Shown: positions 16,601-24,600 of the stretch, piece after piece | Numbering within the stretch: position 1 is the stretch's first letter | Layout of the letters: every line of letters begins with the position of its first letter | NCBI GenBank assembly: GCA_964384415.1 | Contig: CAYLMV010000056.1 | Span: forward strand, 1 to 26,301 | Length of the DNA stretch: 26,301 nt | Source of the DNA: JAGVPT01 sp964384415 | GTDB taxonomy: Bacteria > Bacteroidota > Ignavibacteria > UBA10030 > UBA8401 | Direction: 5' to 3' | Program-made: the position numbers and the translations under genes | The notes under the pieces: generated by a model | The model's input: the letters and a program-made list of their open reading frames with translations, nothing else | Told to the model about the DNA's origin: nothing | The model's database searches: none

Positions 16601-17711
16601 TCAAAGGACCGAACAGGAATGTCGACTTGATGCCGAACAACGCCGAACTCGATGAGATAAATGAAGAATTGGTAGCGAGCGATACGTTTCCGGCTTCAAC
16701 GCTCTGAACGATTTCGTCGTCGTACCCCGTGTACTTTATCTTGAGCTGATTTTCATATTCGAAGGTCCGCTGGGTATTCCAGTCGGCGAGGATATTAAGT
16801 TTGTCGCCGATGGTGCCGCTGACGTTGATCTGGACCTGCTGCGAAAAGTCGGGCGTGTTGCGCGTGCTACCAAGGCTGGACAACGTCACTTCGTTTGTCG
16901 TCGTGTTCGTAAAGGCGGCATGGATGTCGACCGCCCCCGATATATGAAGATTGATGCGCGGCGGCCCGAAGATGCTGAATACCGGGTTGGCGGGTATCGG
17001 GATATCGATATTCGTGAACGACCCAAGCAGGTCTCCGAGGTCATTCTTCTTCTTCAAAACTTCGTACTTGTAGACAGCGTCTTCGAAACTGCGCTCCATT
17101 TCGAATTGAAAGCGCCGGTTGATGTATTCTGCGAGAGGAAGAAGCTCCGGTATCTTCACATCCACTCCGTTCACGGTCTGTCGGACGGTTACATAACGGC
17201 CCGTCGAATCGATCGAAACACTCCGGATGAGAAGGGATGGCGGCTTGCCGAACATGGAATACGTCCGCTGTTCAAATACGTCGACAATCGGAGAATCGCT
17301 CCTATGATAGAGGAATTGGGCAACGCGGGCTGTGGAGTCCCGGGGAATGCGGCGTATCGAGTCTGCACGCGCCAGCGAATCGCGGACCTGCTTGGGAAGG
17401 AATCTCGTCGAATCGGCCAGCTTGGCGCTGTCGCGCGCGAGCGGTTTAGCAGCGGCTGAATCCGGATGCGCGCTGAGCTCGGGATGAGAGCCCCGGCGAA
17501 GATTTGTTGTAACGCTGTCGAAGATAAACGGCTGCTCGGGGTCAAAGGAAGCGATGGTCGCCATGCCATGCAGTTCGCGGGCGGCGGGAGATGATGAGCC
17601 CGACAACAGGACAATGGCCGTCAGCGACAGGGCAATCCCGCCGAGCACGACTCCTCGTGTCCTGAAGAATGCTTTCAGTCTGACAAATATGGGCAAAGAA
17701 ATTGGATTCAC
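10695..17711 (-). CDS. sprA: SprA, type IX secretion outer-membrane translocon (interrupted by assembly gap)
   Basis: SprA is the giant outer-membrane barrel through which type IX cargo leaves the cell. About 2338 residues are visible, close to known SprA length. An N-terminal hydrophobic signal (about 20-38) is followed by SprA-type repeats: DDEIVQSVEAGNVSLATNSSFI, ALFGIKSTFLFGPLKVTGIASQKKG, TQIANPNARQGVAFIDLGTYD and YIDDFEGAKKTIPFGVSYGSW. C-terminal strand-rich regions follow, such as DVDDSKGWAYSVTTNLKLADFGSLAF. A charged, Asp/Arg-rich linker is near residues 1810-1850. Codons 1384-1417 are the N-gap. The start is GTG at 17711-17709; a TGA lies six codons upstream and no clear ribosome-binding site is seen, so a nearby start is possible. 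It is divergent from lptF and 2.1 kb upstream of porX. Confidence 0.95.
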   Translation of the reverse strand: MNPISLPIFVRLKAFFRTRGVVLGGIALSLTAIVLLSGSSSPAARELHGMATIASFDPEQPFIFDSVTTNLRRGSHPELSAHPDSAAAKPLARDSAKLADSTRFLPKQVRDSLARADSIRRIPRDSTARVAQFLYHRSDSPIVDVFEQRTYSMFGKPPSLLIRSVSIDSTGRYVTVRQTVNGVDVKIPELLPLAEYINRRFQFEMERSFEDAVYKYEVLKKKNDLGDLLGSFTNIDIPIPANPVFSIFGPPRINLHISGAVDIHAAFTNTTTNEVTLSSLGSTRNTPDFSQQVQINVSGTIGDKLNILADWNTQRTFEYENQLKIKYTGYDDEIVQSVEAGNVSLATNSSFISSSSALFGIKSTFLFGPLKVTGIASQKKGQIQQKNISGGSSEHDFTIHAYEYNTDHYFVDTSYIPLFEQYYTSHQGNASKQIVDYQVWVTNTQIANPNARQGVAFIDLGTYDTAAYNTKLRDTLTTIPGRSETGLWTQLVKQKDYTIQPYAGYITLNTSLQPGQAIAMAYRIENGPGPADDDIYGTFTGSGSTTNQLVLKLIKPKSLIPQDTVAWRMLLKNIYSLGGREINKSGFELHIYYTLPGQQPVDEIGGVKLLHLFGFDNLGDDNSPGADNKFDYNPPFTIDEARGEIIFPSVEPFLGTRTDPRRGPLEGGLKKAFDFYKVTAAVDSFSYGDVYDTTLTAAQNNTLKDRFTITGKTTAGTSNTINLGFNIVENSVQVLLNGQALTPNVDYTVDYIVGQIIIKNQAALVPGANLQVKYEQNDLFQLASKSLLGTRAELTLSDRTSFGFTLMNLSQQTLSDKVRLNEEPTNNTIYGMDAQTGTKLEFLTKAIDALPLISTKAPSDFNIRAEVAEMSPDPNTKKSTIGIDNGKAIAYIDDFEGAKKTIPFGVSYGSWHDMSVPAYQEGVNASPFDLSDISDETKMRSKAKAFWYTIPNSVPVKNIWPLKSVAQGEEYASVMHVDYNPMKRGAYNFSDSLRQTLQINPARNWAGMQRILSSGIVDLVQENMSFIEIWVRMEPNSNIDTTRNRIFIDLGAISEDVIPGDSRSKSGQIHTEDNEIAPNGAMSDEKDTGLDRLTDDQERAAYPVFIAENQAAFPDVLDDPAGDDYQTPAGGDYSHVDGTENNYKQKSEIGLNPDTDDLNHNNVLDKTNSYFEYQLNVDTTAPNPQWVGGGKNSQWYQFRIPLIDYKNKVGTPDLSLIEYARLWFTGFEREVHFEIAQFDLVGNQWQELVTNDSTFQLSVVNIEDNPEYISPPGVSRARDLTKPDQQIYENEQSLVLQIHKLHPGDSRQAIKRFSAKPLDMFSYRELKMFVRGDTSFSSNPNAPSANIFLRLGADSLNYYEYRAPIMPSQRLPRPQPGQEGNVWXXXXXXXXXXXXXXXXXXXXXXXXXXXXXXXXXXLCDVDDSKGWAYSVTTNLKLADFGSLAFSYATVDPNFHQLEDRFGSRNTATNWTFSAGFSMEKLFPTDWTGTSLPLSYSHTESRQQPKYLPSSDILVTTAAQYRDSLVLRQTGSAQAAKAAENTLIFQSQSMSTTDTYAMPTIKINIPSENWILRDFFDRLTYGFSYTKSFNRSPSVEFQNSWSWSAHISYGYVMSPDNYIIPFAAFYDTPILRGLKNLRIYYPLQNITMSLDASRAQTHMESLGQLAESPPSRSLSAHRSMSFAWKLTEDGYLNLSGDYAVDITSTLVHLETDEYNNQRAFSSILRDLVLRDQLISFGHDNGYSQTVNINMKPRVPELFDINKYITLNTHYNVSYRWQNNLQQGDLGKGTSWGNNVTLATDVSLKQFVETWFPTKKGSESAPDQTSSHRAGRGRGHEDDEDLRDVQDTGPAAPGIVIPAVQDTSQTRDTTKVAGPVLKGKRSISPKEFFLEFARYAIKAPFLDYDKINVNFTESNNATNSGVPGRPGFANLFGRVPFVENGNPEFGPTRSYQLGLVSDPTVNVSAIHLQSTFPFFGFSTSHPGGRADSALISNSYTQNNKITLHTTRELFTGIHLDLNWDVGWNYSQTQSLQTDGSGVSTLLSTATAGSIERSFFTIPPVSIFSSLKSGIGEVGSRFKALQQAGTADPRTDDAKLSEAFENGFESVPIFRKIFGQFFPRVNYSLHWDGLEQLSIFKNWATHVGLDHTYTSTYQQSFHGDPSGNEITDSQHIGFGFSPLIGLNFTFKEMFKGNMSASIRYATTTSYDLTPSSANIVANTTKEIAVTGSYGRTGFEIPFFGLSLSNDIDISISYSFSDNSRVTFTALTYDPNIPDSGGIDGGIPGEGSSRSITEPRIRYVLSARVTASLFYRYTKVSPDAGGSQTPGSTTNEGGIDVHVAIQ
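13461..13560. other. Run of 100 Ns: assembly gap inside sprA
   Basis: Exactly 100 Ns, the usual placeholder for a scaffold join of unknown size. SprA sequence resumes in the same frame on both sides, so the join order and direction are right. The real missing length is probably larger than 34 codons, because the family normally has a longer stretch between the equivalent of EGNVW and the ...DVDDSKGWAY strand. Confidence 0.97.
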
Positions 17712-17950
17712 TACTGAAATAGAGAACAGTCAATCGTGCAAACCGCATGGGCGCCGCCAACGGGGCTATGTGTGCGACGCTCGTTTATTGATCAAGTAGC
17801 AAAGGTCTGCTGACTGAGCTCCATTTTGTGATGGGAGACCAAAGACTGGTCAAGTAAATTAGAAAAAATGCAAAAGAATTGCAAGCTATCAAAAACCCGG
17901 GTAGTGTCTTAATTTCAACCGTATCTTATCTCCCCCACGCTCATGTACAG
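17712..17950. other. sprA leader side of the divergent sprA/lptF spacer
   Basis: This A/T-rich non-coding stretch lies upstream of sprA. I found no convincing -35/-10 pair and no Shine-Dalgarno before the GTG. It contains a small palindrome GACCAAAGACTGGTC and, at 17903-17918, AGTGTCTTAATTTCAA. The latter matches the terminal repeat of the MITE-like elements at 12 of 16 positions (compare 10525-10540), but no partner end is seen. Confidence 0.4.
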
Positions 17951-18120
17951 GATGACAAAGAGTAAAACAGAGTCTCTGTCATTCTGGACGAATCCCGCTT
18001 CCGCGATTCGCGGAAGCGGGGGAAAGTGAAGAATCAATGACCATGCTGACATGGATTCCTTCACTTCGTTCCCAAACGACTTGTCCCGCGGAAGCGGGAG
18101 AGTTTGGGAACGAGAAGTCC
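17951..18120. repeat. Palindrome-rich dispersed-repeat cluster between sprA and lptF
   Basis: Several stem-loops follow each other. ATGACA/TGTCAT lie around 17952-17982. A perfect 12-bp hairpin CCCGCTTCCGCG-ATT-CGCGGAAGCGGG spans 17994-18020. An imperfect arm AAGTGAAG.AATC pairs with GATTC.CTTCACTT around 18024-18066, capped by CCATG-CTGA-CATGG. An 11-bp stem CGTTCCCAAAC (18067-18077)/GTTTGGGAACG (18102-18112) encloses TCCCGC-GGAA-GCGGGA (18084-18099). The region is open in the lptF frame but reads as repeat, not protein. Confidence 0.75.
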
Positions 18121-18169
18121 GACTTAGTGCAAGAATCAACGGCGATCGCATCCTTAGACAAACCTTCCA

Positions 18170-18199
18170 TTGGAAAAGACCCTTACTCCTTAGTATATT
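18170..18199 (+). promoter_or_regulatory. Candidate lptF promoter placing the start at or next to the ATG
   Basis: TTGGAA (18170-18175), an 18-nt spacer and TATATT (18194-18199, 5 of 6 to TATAAT) precede the ATG at 18205 by only 5 nt. Initiation 6-7 nt after the -10 box would give a leaderless mRNA. No Shine-Dalgarno is present before the ATG, which agrees. Confidence 0.35.
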
Positions 18200-18204
18200 C
18201 AAGC

Positions 18205-19569
18205 ATGATCATTTTTCGCCACATCCTCAAAGCCCACATCGCACCCTTCATCGGTTCGTTTTTTGTCCTGATGTTTCTCTTTGTTCTGCAGTTCATGATG
18301 AAGTTCATGGATCAGCTTGCCGGCAAGGGACTGACGGGAGCAATCATCCTGGAATTGATGATGTTGAACCTCGCATGGATTGTGGTCCTTGCCGTTCCTA
18401 TGGCCGTCCTCGTTGCAACGCTGATGGCGTTCGGAGCGCTTTCCGCAAGCAGCGAGATCACCGCGATGAAGGCCAGCGGCGTGAGCCTGTATCGGATGAT
18501 GTTCCCGGTCCTGTTGGTCGCCGGCGTCATCACCTATCTCATGGTTCAATTCGACAACAAAGTTCTTCCCGAGGCGAACCATCGATTGAAGACCCTCACG
18601 ATCGACATCCGGCGCAAGAAGCCGACGTTCACGCTCATCCCCGGCCTCTTCTCCCAGGATCTGCCCGGGTACAGCATGCTCGTGAGAAAGACTTTTGCAG
18701 AATCCAACAATCTCGAGGGGGTGATCATTTATGATCATACCAATCCGGCGAAAAATGTCGTCATCACGGCCAAACGCGGCGTCCTTTCGTTTTCTTCCGA
18801 CTATCGCCGGCTTATTATGGATCTCTACGACGGCGAAATCCACGAACTTACAACCACCGACAACAAATCTTACCGCATCATACAATTCGGGCGGCAAGTC
18901 CTGACGACGCAGGCCGAAGGGTTCGACTTCGAGCGCTCCGGGGAAAACACCTTCAGCCGCGGGGACAGGGAACTGAGCGCCGGTGAAATGCTCTACATCG
19001 TGGACAGCCTTCGCCTGCAGGAGACCGCGGCTCAAAGCCGGATCCGCGGCATTTCCGACGGGCTTCAGGAAAAACTCTTCACCGGTTCCATTGCTCCGCA
19101 TTCCGCCTCCCGCGCTTCGTGGAGGGGCATCGAACCGTACACGAACATGACGAGTCAGCTGATGATGATGCGAAACACTCTCGACGCCGAGATCGCCAAC
19201 GACAACGCGTTGGCGCGGATGATCCGCCAGTTCACCGTCGAAATTCATAAGAAATATTCCATCCCGGTAGCCTGTTTTGTTTTCGTCCTCGTCGGAGCGC
19301 CGCTCGGCGTGATGTCGAGGCGCGGCGGCGTGGGAGTGGCGGCATCGATGAGCCTCGGGTTCTTCCTCCTGTACTGGGCCTCGCTGATCGGAGGAGAAAA
19401 ACTCGCCGACCGGGAGTTCATCCAACCCTGGCTGGGCATGTGGATTGCGAACATCGTGATCGGTGCGTTCGGCCTCTTCCTGACGTACCGCATCGCCCGC
19501 GAGAACGTCGAACTGCGATTCGATTGGTGGAAACGCCTGGTCCCGAAACGGCTCAGAGCTCAGCTCTAA
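18205..19569 (+). CDS. lptF: LptF/LptG-family lipopolysaccharide export permease (first of pair)
   Basis: This is an inner-membrane subunit of the LptB2FG transporter, which extracts lipopolysaccharide and passes it to the periplasmic bridge. The 454-residue protein has the family plan: transmembrane segments at about 14-32, 50-72 and 98-118, a periplasmic beta-jellyroll (about 125-260), an extended linker, and three C-terminal transmembrane segments from about 355. The family signature SSEITAMKASGVSLYRMM is clear. I start at ATG 18205 (MIIFRHILKAHIAPF is the typical N-terminus) rather than the in-frame ATG at 18037, whose extra 56 codons lie in palindromic repeats. The linker is longer than in lptG, which is usual for one of the two paralogues. 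Which is LptF and which LptG is not certain. Confidence 0.9.
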   Translation: MIIFRHILKAHIAPFIGSFFVLMFLFVLQFMMKFMDQLAGKGLTGAIILELMMLNLAWIVVLAVPMAVLVATLMAFGALSASSEITAMKASGVSLYRMMFPVLLVAGVITYLMVQFDNKVLPEANHRLKTLTIDIRRKKPTFTLIPGLFSQDLPGYSMLVRKTFAESNNLEGVIIYDHTNPAKNVVITAKRGVLSFSSDYRRLIMDLYDGEIHELTTTDNKSYRIIQFGRQVLTTQAEGFDFERSGENTFSRGDRELSAGEMLYIVDSLRLQETAAQSRIRGISDGLQEKLFTGSIAPHSASRASWRGIEPYTNMTSQLMMMRNTLDAEIANDNALARMIRQFTVEIHKKYSIPVACFVFVLVGAPLGVMSRRGGVGVAASMSLGFFLLYWASLIGGEKLADREFIQPWLGMWIANIVIGAFGLFLTYRIARENVELRFDWWKRLVPKRLRAQL

Positions 19570-19609
19570 GGAATTCGACGGCGTCACCCGCTCAGCCCCT
19601 GAAGATCTT

Positions 19610-20695
19610 ATGAAACTGCTGGACAGATACATCATAAAGCAATTCCTGCTCACTGCTCTCTTCGGCATTGTTGCCTTCACGGTTATTTTTGTCGTGATCG
19701 ATCTGATGGAAAAGCTGGACGACTTCCTCGACAAGAAAGCGGCGGCGATGATCATCGTCCAGTACTACATCGCCTTCACTCCGGAAATGATCAAGCTGAT
19801 GACGCCCGTCGCCGTTCTTCTTTCAAGCCTCTTCACGACGGGTAAAATGTCCAACAGCAACGAGCTCACGGCGATGAAATCGAGCGGTGTGAGCTTGTAC
19901 CGATTCATGACTCCGATGTTGATCCTCGCTCTCGCCATCAGTCTCGTCTCGGTCTATTTTAACGGCTGGGTCGTTCCGTACGCCAATCAGCATAAATCCT
20001 ATATCGAGCGGACGTACCTCCAGCGCGATTACGAAACGACCGCGAAATCAAATATCTACGTCCAGGACGGACCGCGGCGCATCGTCTTCATCAGCTATTT
20101 CGACCGTATCGCAAGCGCCGGCGGAAGGGCCTCCGTCCAGGAATTCAGCGACACGAACCTCATCAGCATCAAGAGACGCGCAGACGGAAAGGAAATCCAT
20201 TGGGATAGCACCTCGGGTAAATGGACGATGCTGGGAACGACCGTGCGGGAGTTTACTCCCGGCAAGGAAACCATTCAGATGTTCGACCGGTTCACGATCG
20301 ACACTCTTCACTTCGTTCCCGCCGACCTCATCAAACAAGAGGAGAAACCCGATGAGATGAACTATTTTGATTTGCAGAAGTTCATCGAACGGCAGAAACG
20401 AACAGGAAATGAAATTGCCCGGTGGCAAGTCGACTTCTATAGCAAAGTGTCATTCCCGTTTGCGAGTTTTATTGTGGTGTTGTTCGGCGTTCCTTTTTCT
20501 TTCGGAAAACGCCGCGGGGGATTAGCGGTGCAGTTCGGAATTTCGGTGGCTGTCTGTTTCATCTATCTGATCTTCATGAAAACAAGCCAGGTGTTCGGCT
20601 ACAACGGCGATCTTCAACCCCTCCTGACCGCCTGGCTTGCAAATCTGGTCTTCTTCTTCGGCGGCATCGCCAACATCATCCGCGTCCAGAAATAA
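19610..20695 (+). CDS. lptG: LptF/LptG-family lipopolysaccharide export permease (second of pair)
   Basis: Paralogue of the preceding gene and its partner in the Lpt transporter. The 361 residues (the typical LptG size) begin MKLLDRYIIKQFLLTALFG and have three N-terminal transmembrane segments. The signature SNELTAMKSSGVSLYRFM follows, then a jellyroll domain (about 120-245) and three C-terminal transmembrane segments beginning near VSFPFASFIVVLFGVPFSFG. It follows the first gene by 40 nt in the same direction, so the two are almost certainly co-transcribed. It ends 3 nt before the convergent stop of the DUF5683-like gene, leaving no room for a separate terminator. Confidence 0.92.
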   Translation: MKLLDRYIIKQFLLTALFGIVAFTVIFVVIDLMEKLDDFLDKKAAAMIIVQYYIAFTPEMIKLMTPVAVLLSSLFTTGKMSNSNELTAMKSSGVSLYRFMTPMLILALAISLVSVYFNGWVVPYANQHKSYIERTYLQRDYETTAKSNIYVQDGPRRIVFISYFDRIASAGGRASVQEFSDTNLISIKRRADGKEIHWDSTSGKWTMLGTTVREFTPGKETIQMFDRFTIDTLHFVPADLIKQEEKPDEMNYFDLQKFIERQKRTGNEIARWQVDFYSKVSFPFASFIVVLFGVPFSFGKRRGGLAVQFGISVAVCFIYLIFMKTSQVFGYNGDLQPLLTAWLANLVFFFGGIANIIRVQK

Positions 20696-20698
20696 CTT

Positions 20699-21598
20699 CT
20701 AGAGCTGAACCTTCACCGTCAACTCTGTCGTCAAGGCTACCGCGCCTCCGCCAAGATCCTGGAGATGCAATCCTACTTCGGAGTTGAACTGCTTATTGTA
20801 GTTGGAAGCCGACCAAGCTCCGTCCAGGGCGCTGAGAACATGATTGACAACGATAAGCCCTGCAGCCAGACTTGCCGTATAATAATAATCGTTTGCTTTG
20901 CCGCGATTGTCGGCGTACGTTTTCATTTGCTGAGGGATGTAGTTAACGTTGTATCCGTCGTCGCCGTAGCGAGTGCCGTCGGGGCCGACGTAGGTGTCCC
21001 AGCCGTATTTGAACTGCGAATACTTTCCGATCAATTCATAGTACTGCTGCGTATTATAGGCCGGCAATTCATGAGAGAAGCCGCCGGGATCGCCCCCTAA
21101 CTGATGGGGGAGCGCTTCCCATGCATTGATCTGCGCAAAGAGGTCGCTCTGAGAGGTATTTGTATTGATCGTTGGATACGTGATCCCCGATTCCTCATAG
21201 TGCGAGCTGTTCTGGTTAATCCAGTTCGCATAGTCAACAGCACTCCAATGCTGGTTGGCGTAGTTTTGGAATTCGTTGGTTTTGTTATTCCCTTTATTAT
21301 TATAGACAATCGCCGCGGTGACGACCGCCACTTCGACGGCAAAAAATACTGCGCCTTTGACGTACCGTTCGGAATAATACTCACCCGACCCCGGGACCAA
21401 AAGCGACATCGCCCCCCCCAGGATTGAACTCTTCTTTCTCGAGTCGTCAATCTGATTCTGAACCATGATGCTGCTCGTTTGCGGTACCGAATCTGTAACG
21501 CTCGCAGAGAGCAGATCCACCCGTGCGTTTCCCGTCAATCCGTGCAGACCGCCAAGCGCGATCAATGGGTAAAGAAAAATACTCATTACTGTTTTCAT
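20699..21598 (-). CDS. DUF5683-like exported/membrane protein
   Basis: Function unknown. The product (about 299 aa from the chosen start) has an N-terminal signal or anchor (MKTVMSIFLYPLIALGG). Next comes a motif resembling DUF5683: KKSSILGGAMSLLVPGSGEYYSERYVKGAVFFAVEVAVVTAAIVY, a polar PGSGEYY turn between hydrophobic helices. A long Asn/Tyr/Gln-rich middle follows, then a second hydrophobic stretch (YYTASLAAGLIVVNHVLSALDGAW) and a strand-like tail. Alternative in-frame ATGs at 21607 and 21655 exist. GGAG about 10 nt before 21598 and the signal-like N-terminus favour 21598. It lies 72 nt after the peptidase-barrel gene, so it may be the last gene of that cluster. Confidence 0.75.
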   Translation of the reverse strand: MKTVMSIFLYPLIALGGLHGLTGNARVDLLSASVTDSVPQTSSIMVQNQIDDSRKKSSILGGAMSLLVPGSGEYYSERYVKGAVFFAVEVAVVTAAIVYNNKGNNKTNEFQNYANQHWSAVDYANWINQNSSHYEESGITYPTINTNTSQSDLFAQINAWEALPHQLGGDPGGFSHELPAYNTQQYYELIGKYSQFKYGWDTYVGPDGTRYGDDGYNVNYIPQQMKTYADNRGKANDYYYTASLAAGLIVVNHVLSALDGAWSASNYNKQFNSEVGLHLQDLGGGAVALTTELTVKVQL

Positions 21599-21670
21599 AG
21601 ACGCCATTCTCCAAGAAATGTGAGTCCAAGCAGAAGTTTGTTCGCTCCCGTCCAACCCTTGCCTACGCCG

Positions 21671-24600
21671 CTATTCGAGGTCGAAGCCGAAGAGAATACC
21701 AAAGTAGAAGCGCCATTCCTTTCCGTATGTAACGGGCGGATTGTTTTGTGTCAACGTGAAGGAATTGAACCCGTACGTTCCGTTGAAGAATATGCTTGTG
21801 GGATATGAGTAAAAAGAAATCGCCTGCAGTCGAAGTTCAAATCCCGCGTCCTTCTTGAACGATTTCAAAACGGGACTGCCGTTCCACGCGTCGCCGTAAT
21901 CATAGTGCACCGATCCGTACAGTTTGTCGAAGTAGACCTGAAGAAAACGAAGATCGATATTCTCCCACAATGGAAAACGGTACGTAGCGTTTGCGGTGGC
22001 GACCCCGTTTCCGCCGAGAGCATAGAATGGATACCCCTTCATTCCGATCAGCCCGCCCGCATAGAAATCAAAGAAATCGGGAATGAGCGGGCCAAATATC
22101 GTGCCGCCACGGAGAGAAAGCGACAACGTGTGCTTCCAACCAGGCAGCTGTAAATACTCACTGTACTTCACTTCGGCTCTTGGGAAATGAAACGGGGATA
22201 AGACCGGCGACAAACCCGATTCCGTCTCCGCGTATTCATTGTTGAAGTTGAATTTGTCCAACTCATAATCGGCCCGGAGAAAAAGCTTTCTGCCGACAGG
22301 ATTGATATCTCTGTCGCGGGACGGCGAGATACCGTCAAACTCCCATGAAAGGAAGAGATCGTTTCCTATAAAGTAGAGTTCGGTCGACCCCGAAATATCC
22401 TGCTGCAGCGATTGTGAGAACGTGGAGGCGATATTCTGGCTGTACCGGCTGTGCGCATAGCCGAGCGTTACCACATCGGCCTCCGTAAAAAGATTCTGTT
22501 TGAAGTTGATATCGAATTCCAGCAATCCGTAACTCGGGTCGAATGAAACGGTGTCCAGGCCGAACACGCCGTCGACCGCTTTCGCATTTCTCGTGATGTC
22601 ATAGAGTTCCAGCGATACCACCGGCGAGAGGCCCAGTTGGTAGAGGCCGGGAATTCGATCCTTGTATTCGAAGATAAAGAACAGATCGCGCTCGAACTGG
22701 CGGTTCATTGCCGCTCCCCCAAAAATATCGTACTTGTCGATGACATCAGAGGAGGTAAAATAGAATCCCGGTTTAATGTAGTCGAGACCTTTGTTGGCAG
22801 TGCTGTATTCATCCACACGGATAAAGGGGACAACCGAAAGGCTGGTAAAGATATTCTTATACGGTTTCGCTTCGATGCGCGGATACTGTGTGTCGTCGTA
22901 CGCACGCAGGTGCGCCCAATCGATCCGGTTTCCCGCATCGCTAGAATCCATTGCGACGGGAGCAATCGGAGACTTCGTGACGTACGCGTGTTCTGCGAAG
23001 ACGTTCGGCTTGGGAGAGTGGAGGAGGTTCAGCTTAAACCCGCCCGATGTATACGATGCAAAAGCTATGTTCCCGTCTCCGTCGACCGAGGGCATGAAGA
23101 CGCCGCCGAGCACATTAGAGACCTGGTCGATGGATCGTGTCTCAATGTTGTACGTGTAGATATTGAAGATGCCGGTCCGGTCGGAGACAAAATATATTTT
23201 CTTCCCGTCCGCTGAATACGCCGGGTTTCGCGCGTCGTCATCTCCCGGCACCAGAGCTTCGACCTTCCCGTCGGCGACGGCAACACGATAGACGTCCTGC
23301 TCTTCGCGGAGCGAGTACCCGAAAACAACGCTTTTTCCGTCGGGAGACCATTTGGGGGTGAACACCTGCTCGCCGTTTTTGAAATCGGTCAACATCCGGA
23401 AGCTCTGGCCGTTGCGATCCACAACGCCGAGGTTCATCGTCCCGTCGTTCTCAGCGGCAAACACGATCGTTCCGCCGTCGGCAGAGATTGAAGGGCTCTG
23501 CGCGCGAAGAGAGTGCGTCAGGCGTGTCTCTTTTTTTGTTTCCAGGTCAAATCGATAGATGTCGGACACGTCGGACCAATGAGGGTTGTCGCGCGTCGTC
23601 TTCGCGTAATAGATCTCTTTGCCGTCGGGAGACCAGGAGACGGAAGAACGCACCTTCTCGTCGATCTCCTCCTCCTTCTTTGTGTTGATGTCATAGACAT
23701 AAATGGAAGAGAGGCCGAAGTAGTCGGAAGTCTTGTTCGAGGAATAGGCGATCTTCTTGCCGTCCGGCGAAAATGCGGGGTAGAAATTCCCAAACCCGAT
23801 GCTGCCGATTGTCTCTCCCTCCACCCTGTCGGACATGATCGGTTCTGCACGGCGCTTGTAATCCTCGACAACGTGCCGGTGCCATTCATCATAGAGCGCC
23901 TGACCGCTCTTGCCGATGGCACGTTCGATCGCGTCGTCGATGGAAATTGTCGGAAGGTTGGAGAGGTTGCGCGCGATCCGTGCGATGGCATCCGCTCCGT
24001 AGGTCTCGGAAATGTATTTCACCAGAGCGAACCCGGCGTTATAGCTGGATTCGTTGCCGAGACTTGTCTTGCCGAACACGCTCATTTCGCTCCAGGTGAG
24101 CATCTTTCCATCGAGGGCATACATGCGAAGAATCATGTCGCGGTGCGAATCCCAGTAATCATAGCTCAGCTGCGGCCGATTGAATTGCGCCACGCCTTCT
24201 GCAAACCAGCTGGGGACAATGAATCCGGATATGGGGTAGGAAACGATCACGTTCGGGTAACCGTAGAGCACGTCCTGCCGCCGCTCGGCCTCGTAGCCAA
24301 GCCACTGAAGATAAATTCCGGGAACATGTCGTCCGAACTTCATTGACGTCTGGATCTGGATGATGTGGGTGAATTCATGCGTCACCACGTTTCGGAGCCA
24401 GTCATGAGTGCCGCGGAGGTCAAAATCCAGGGCTGGGGCCCACAGTTCGATTTTGTTGTCGTAAAAATATGCCGCGCCGTTGGAGTAGTCATCATAGTCC
24501 TTGAGCACGATGCTCACTTTCTGGTCGGGCTCATGATGATAGAGAGAAGTGACCGGACCGTAGATATCTTCGGCGACCTTGGCGATCACCCTCGCGCTCC

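Noticed and set aside
17903..17918. Third MITE end upstream of sprA
   Set aside because: Only 12 of 16 positions match the terminal repeat and no partner end or core is found; kept as a note only.
17951..18120. CRISPR array
   Set aside because: The repeats here are nested palindromes of different sequence without regular spacing or unique spacers, and no cas genes are near.
18037..18204. In-frame N-terminal extension of lptF by 56 codons
   Set aside because: The extension lies in palindromic repeats, has no family similarity or ribosome-binding site, and the ATG at 18205 gives the normal LptF N-terminus.
18199..19755. A 518-codon open frame antisense to lptF
   Set aside because: It is the complement of two clear LptF/LptG genes, His/Asp/Glu-rich, with no recognisable domain; a shadow of codon bias.
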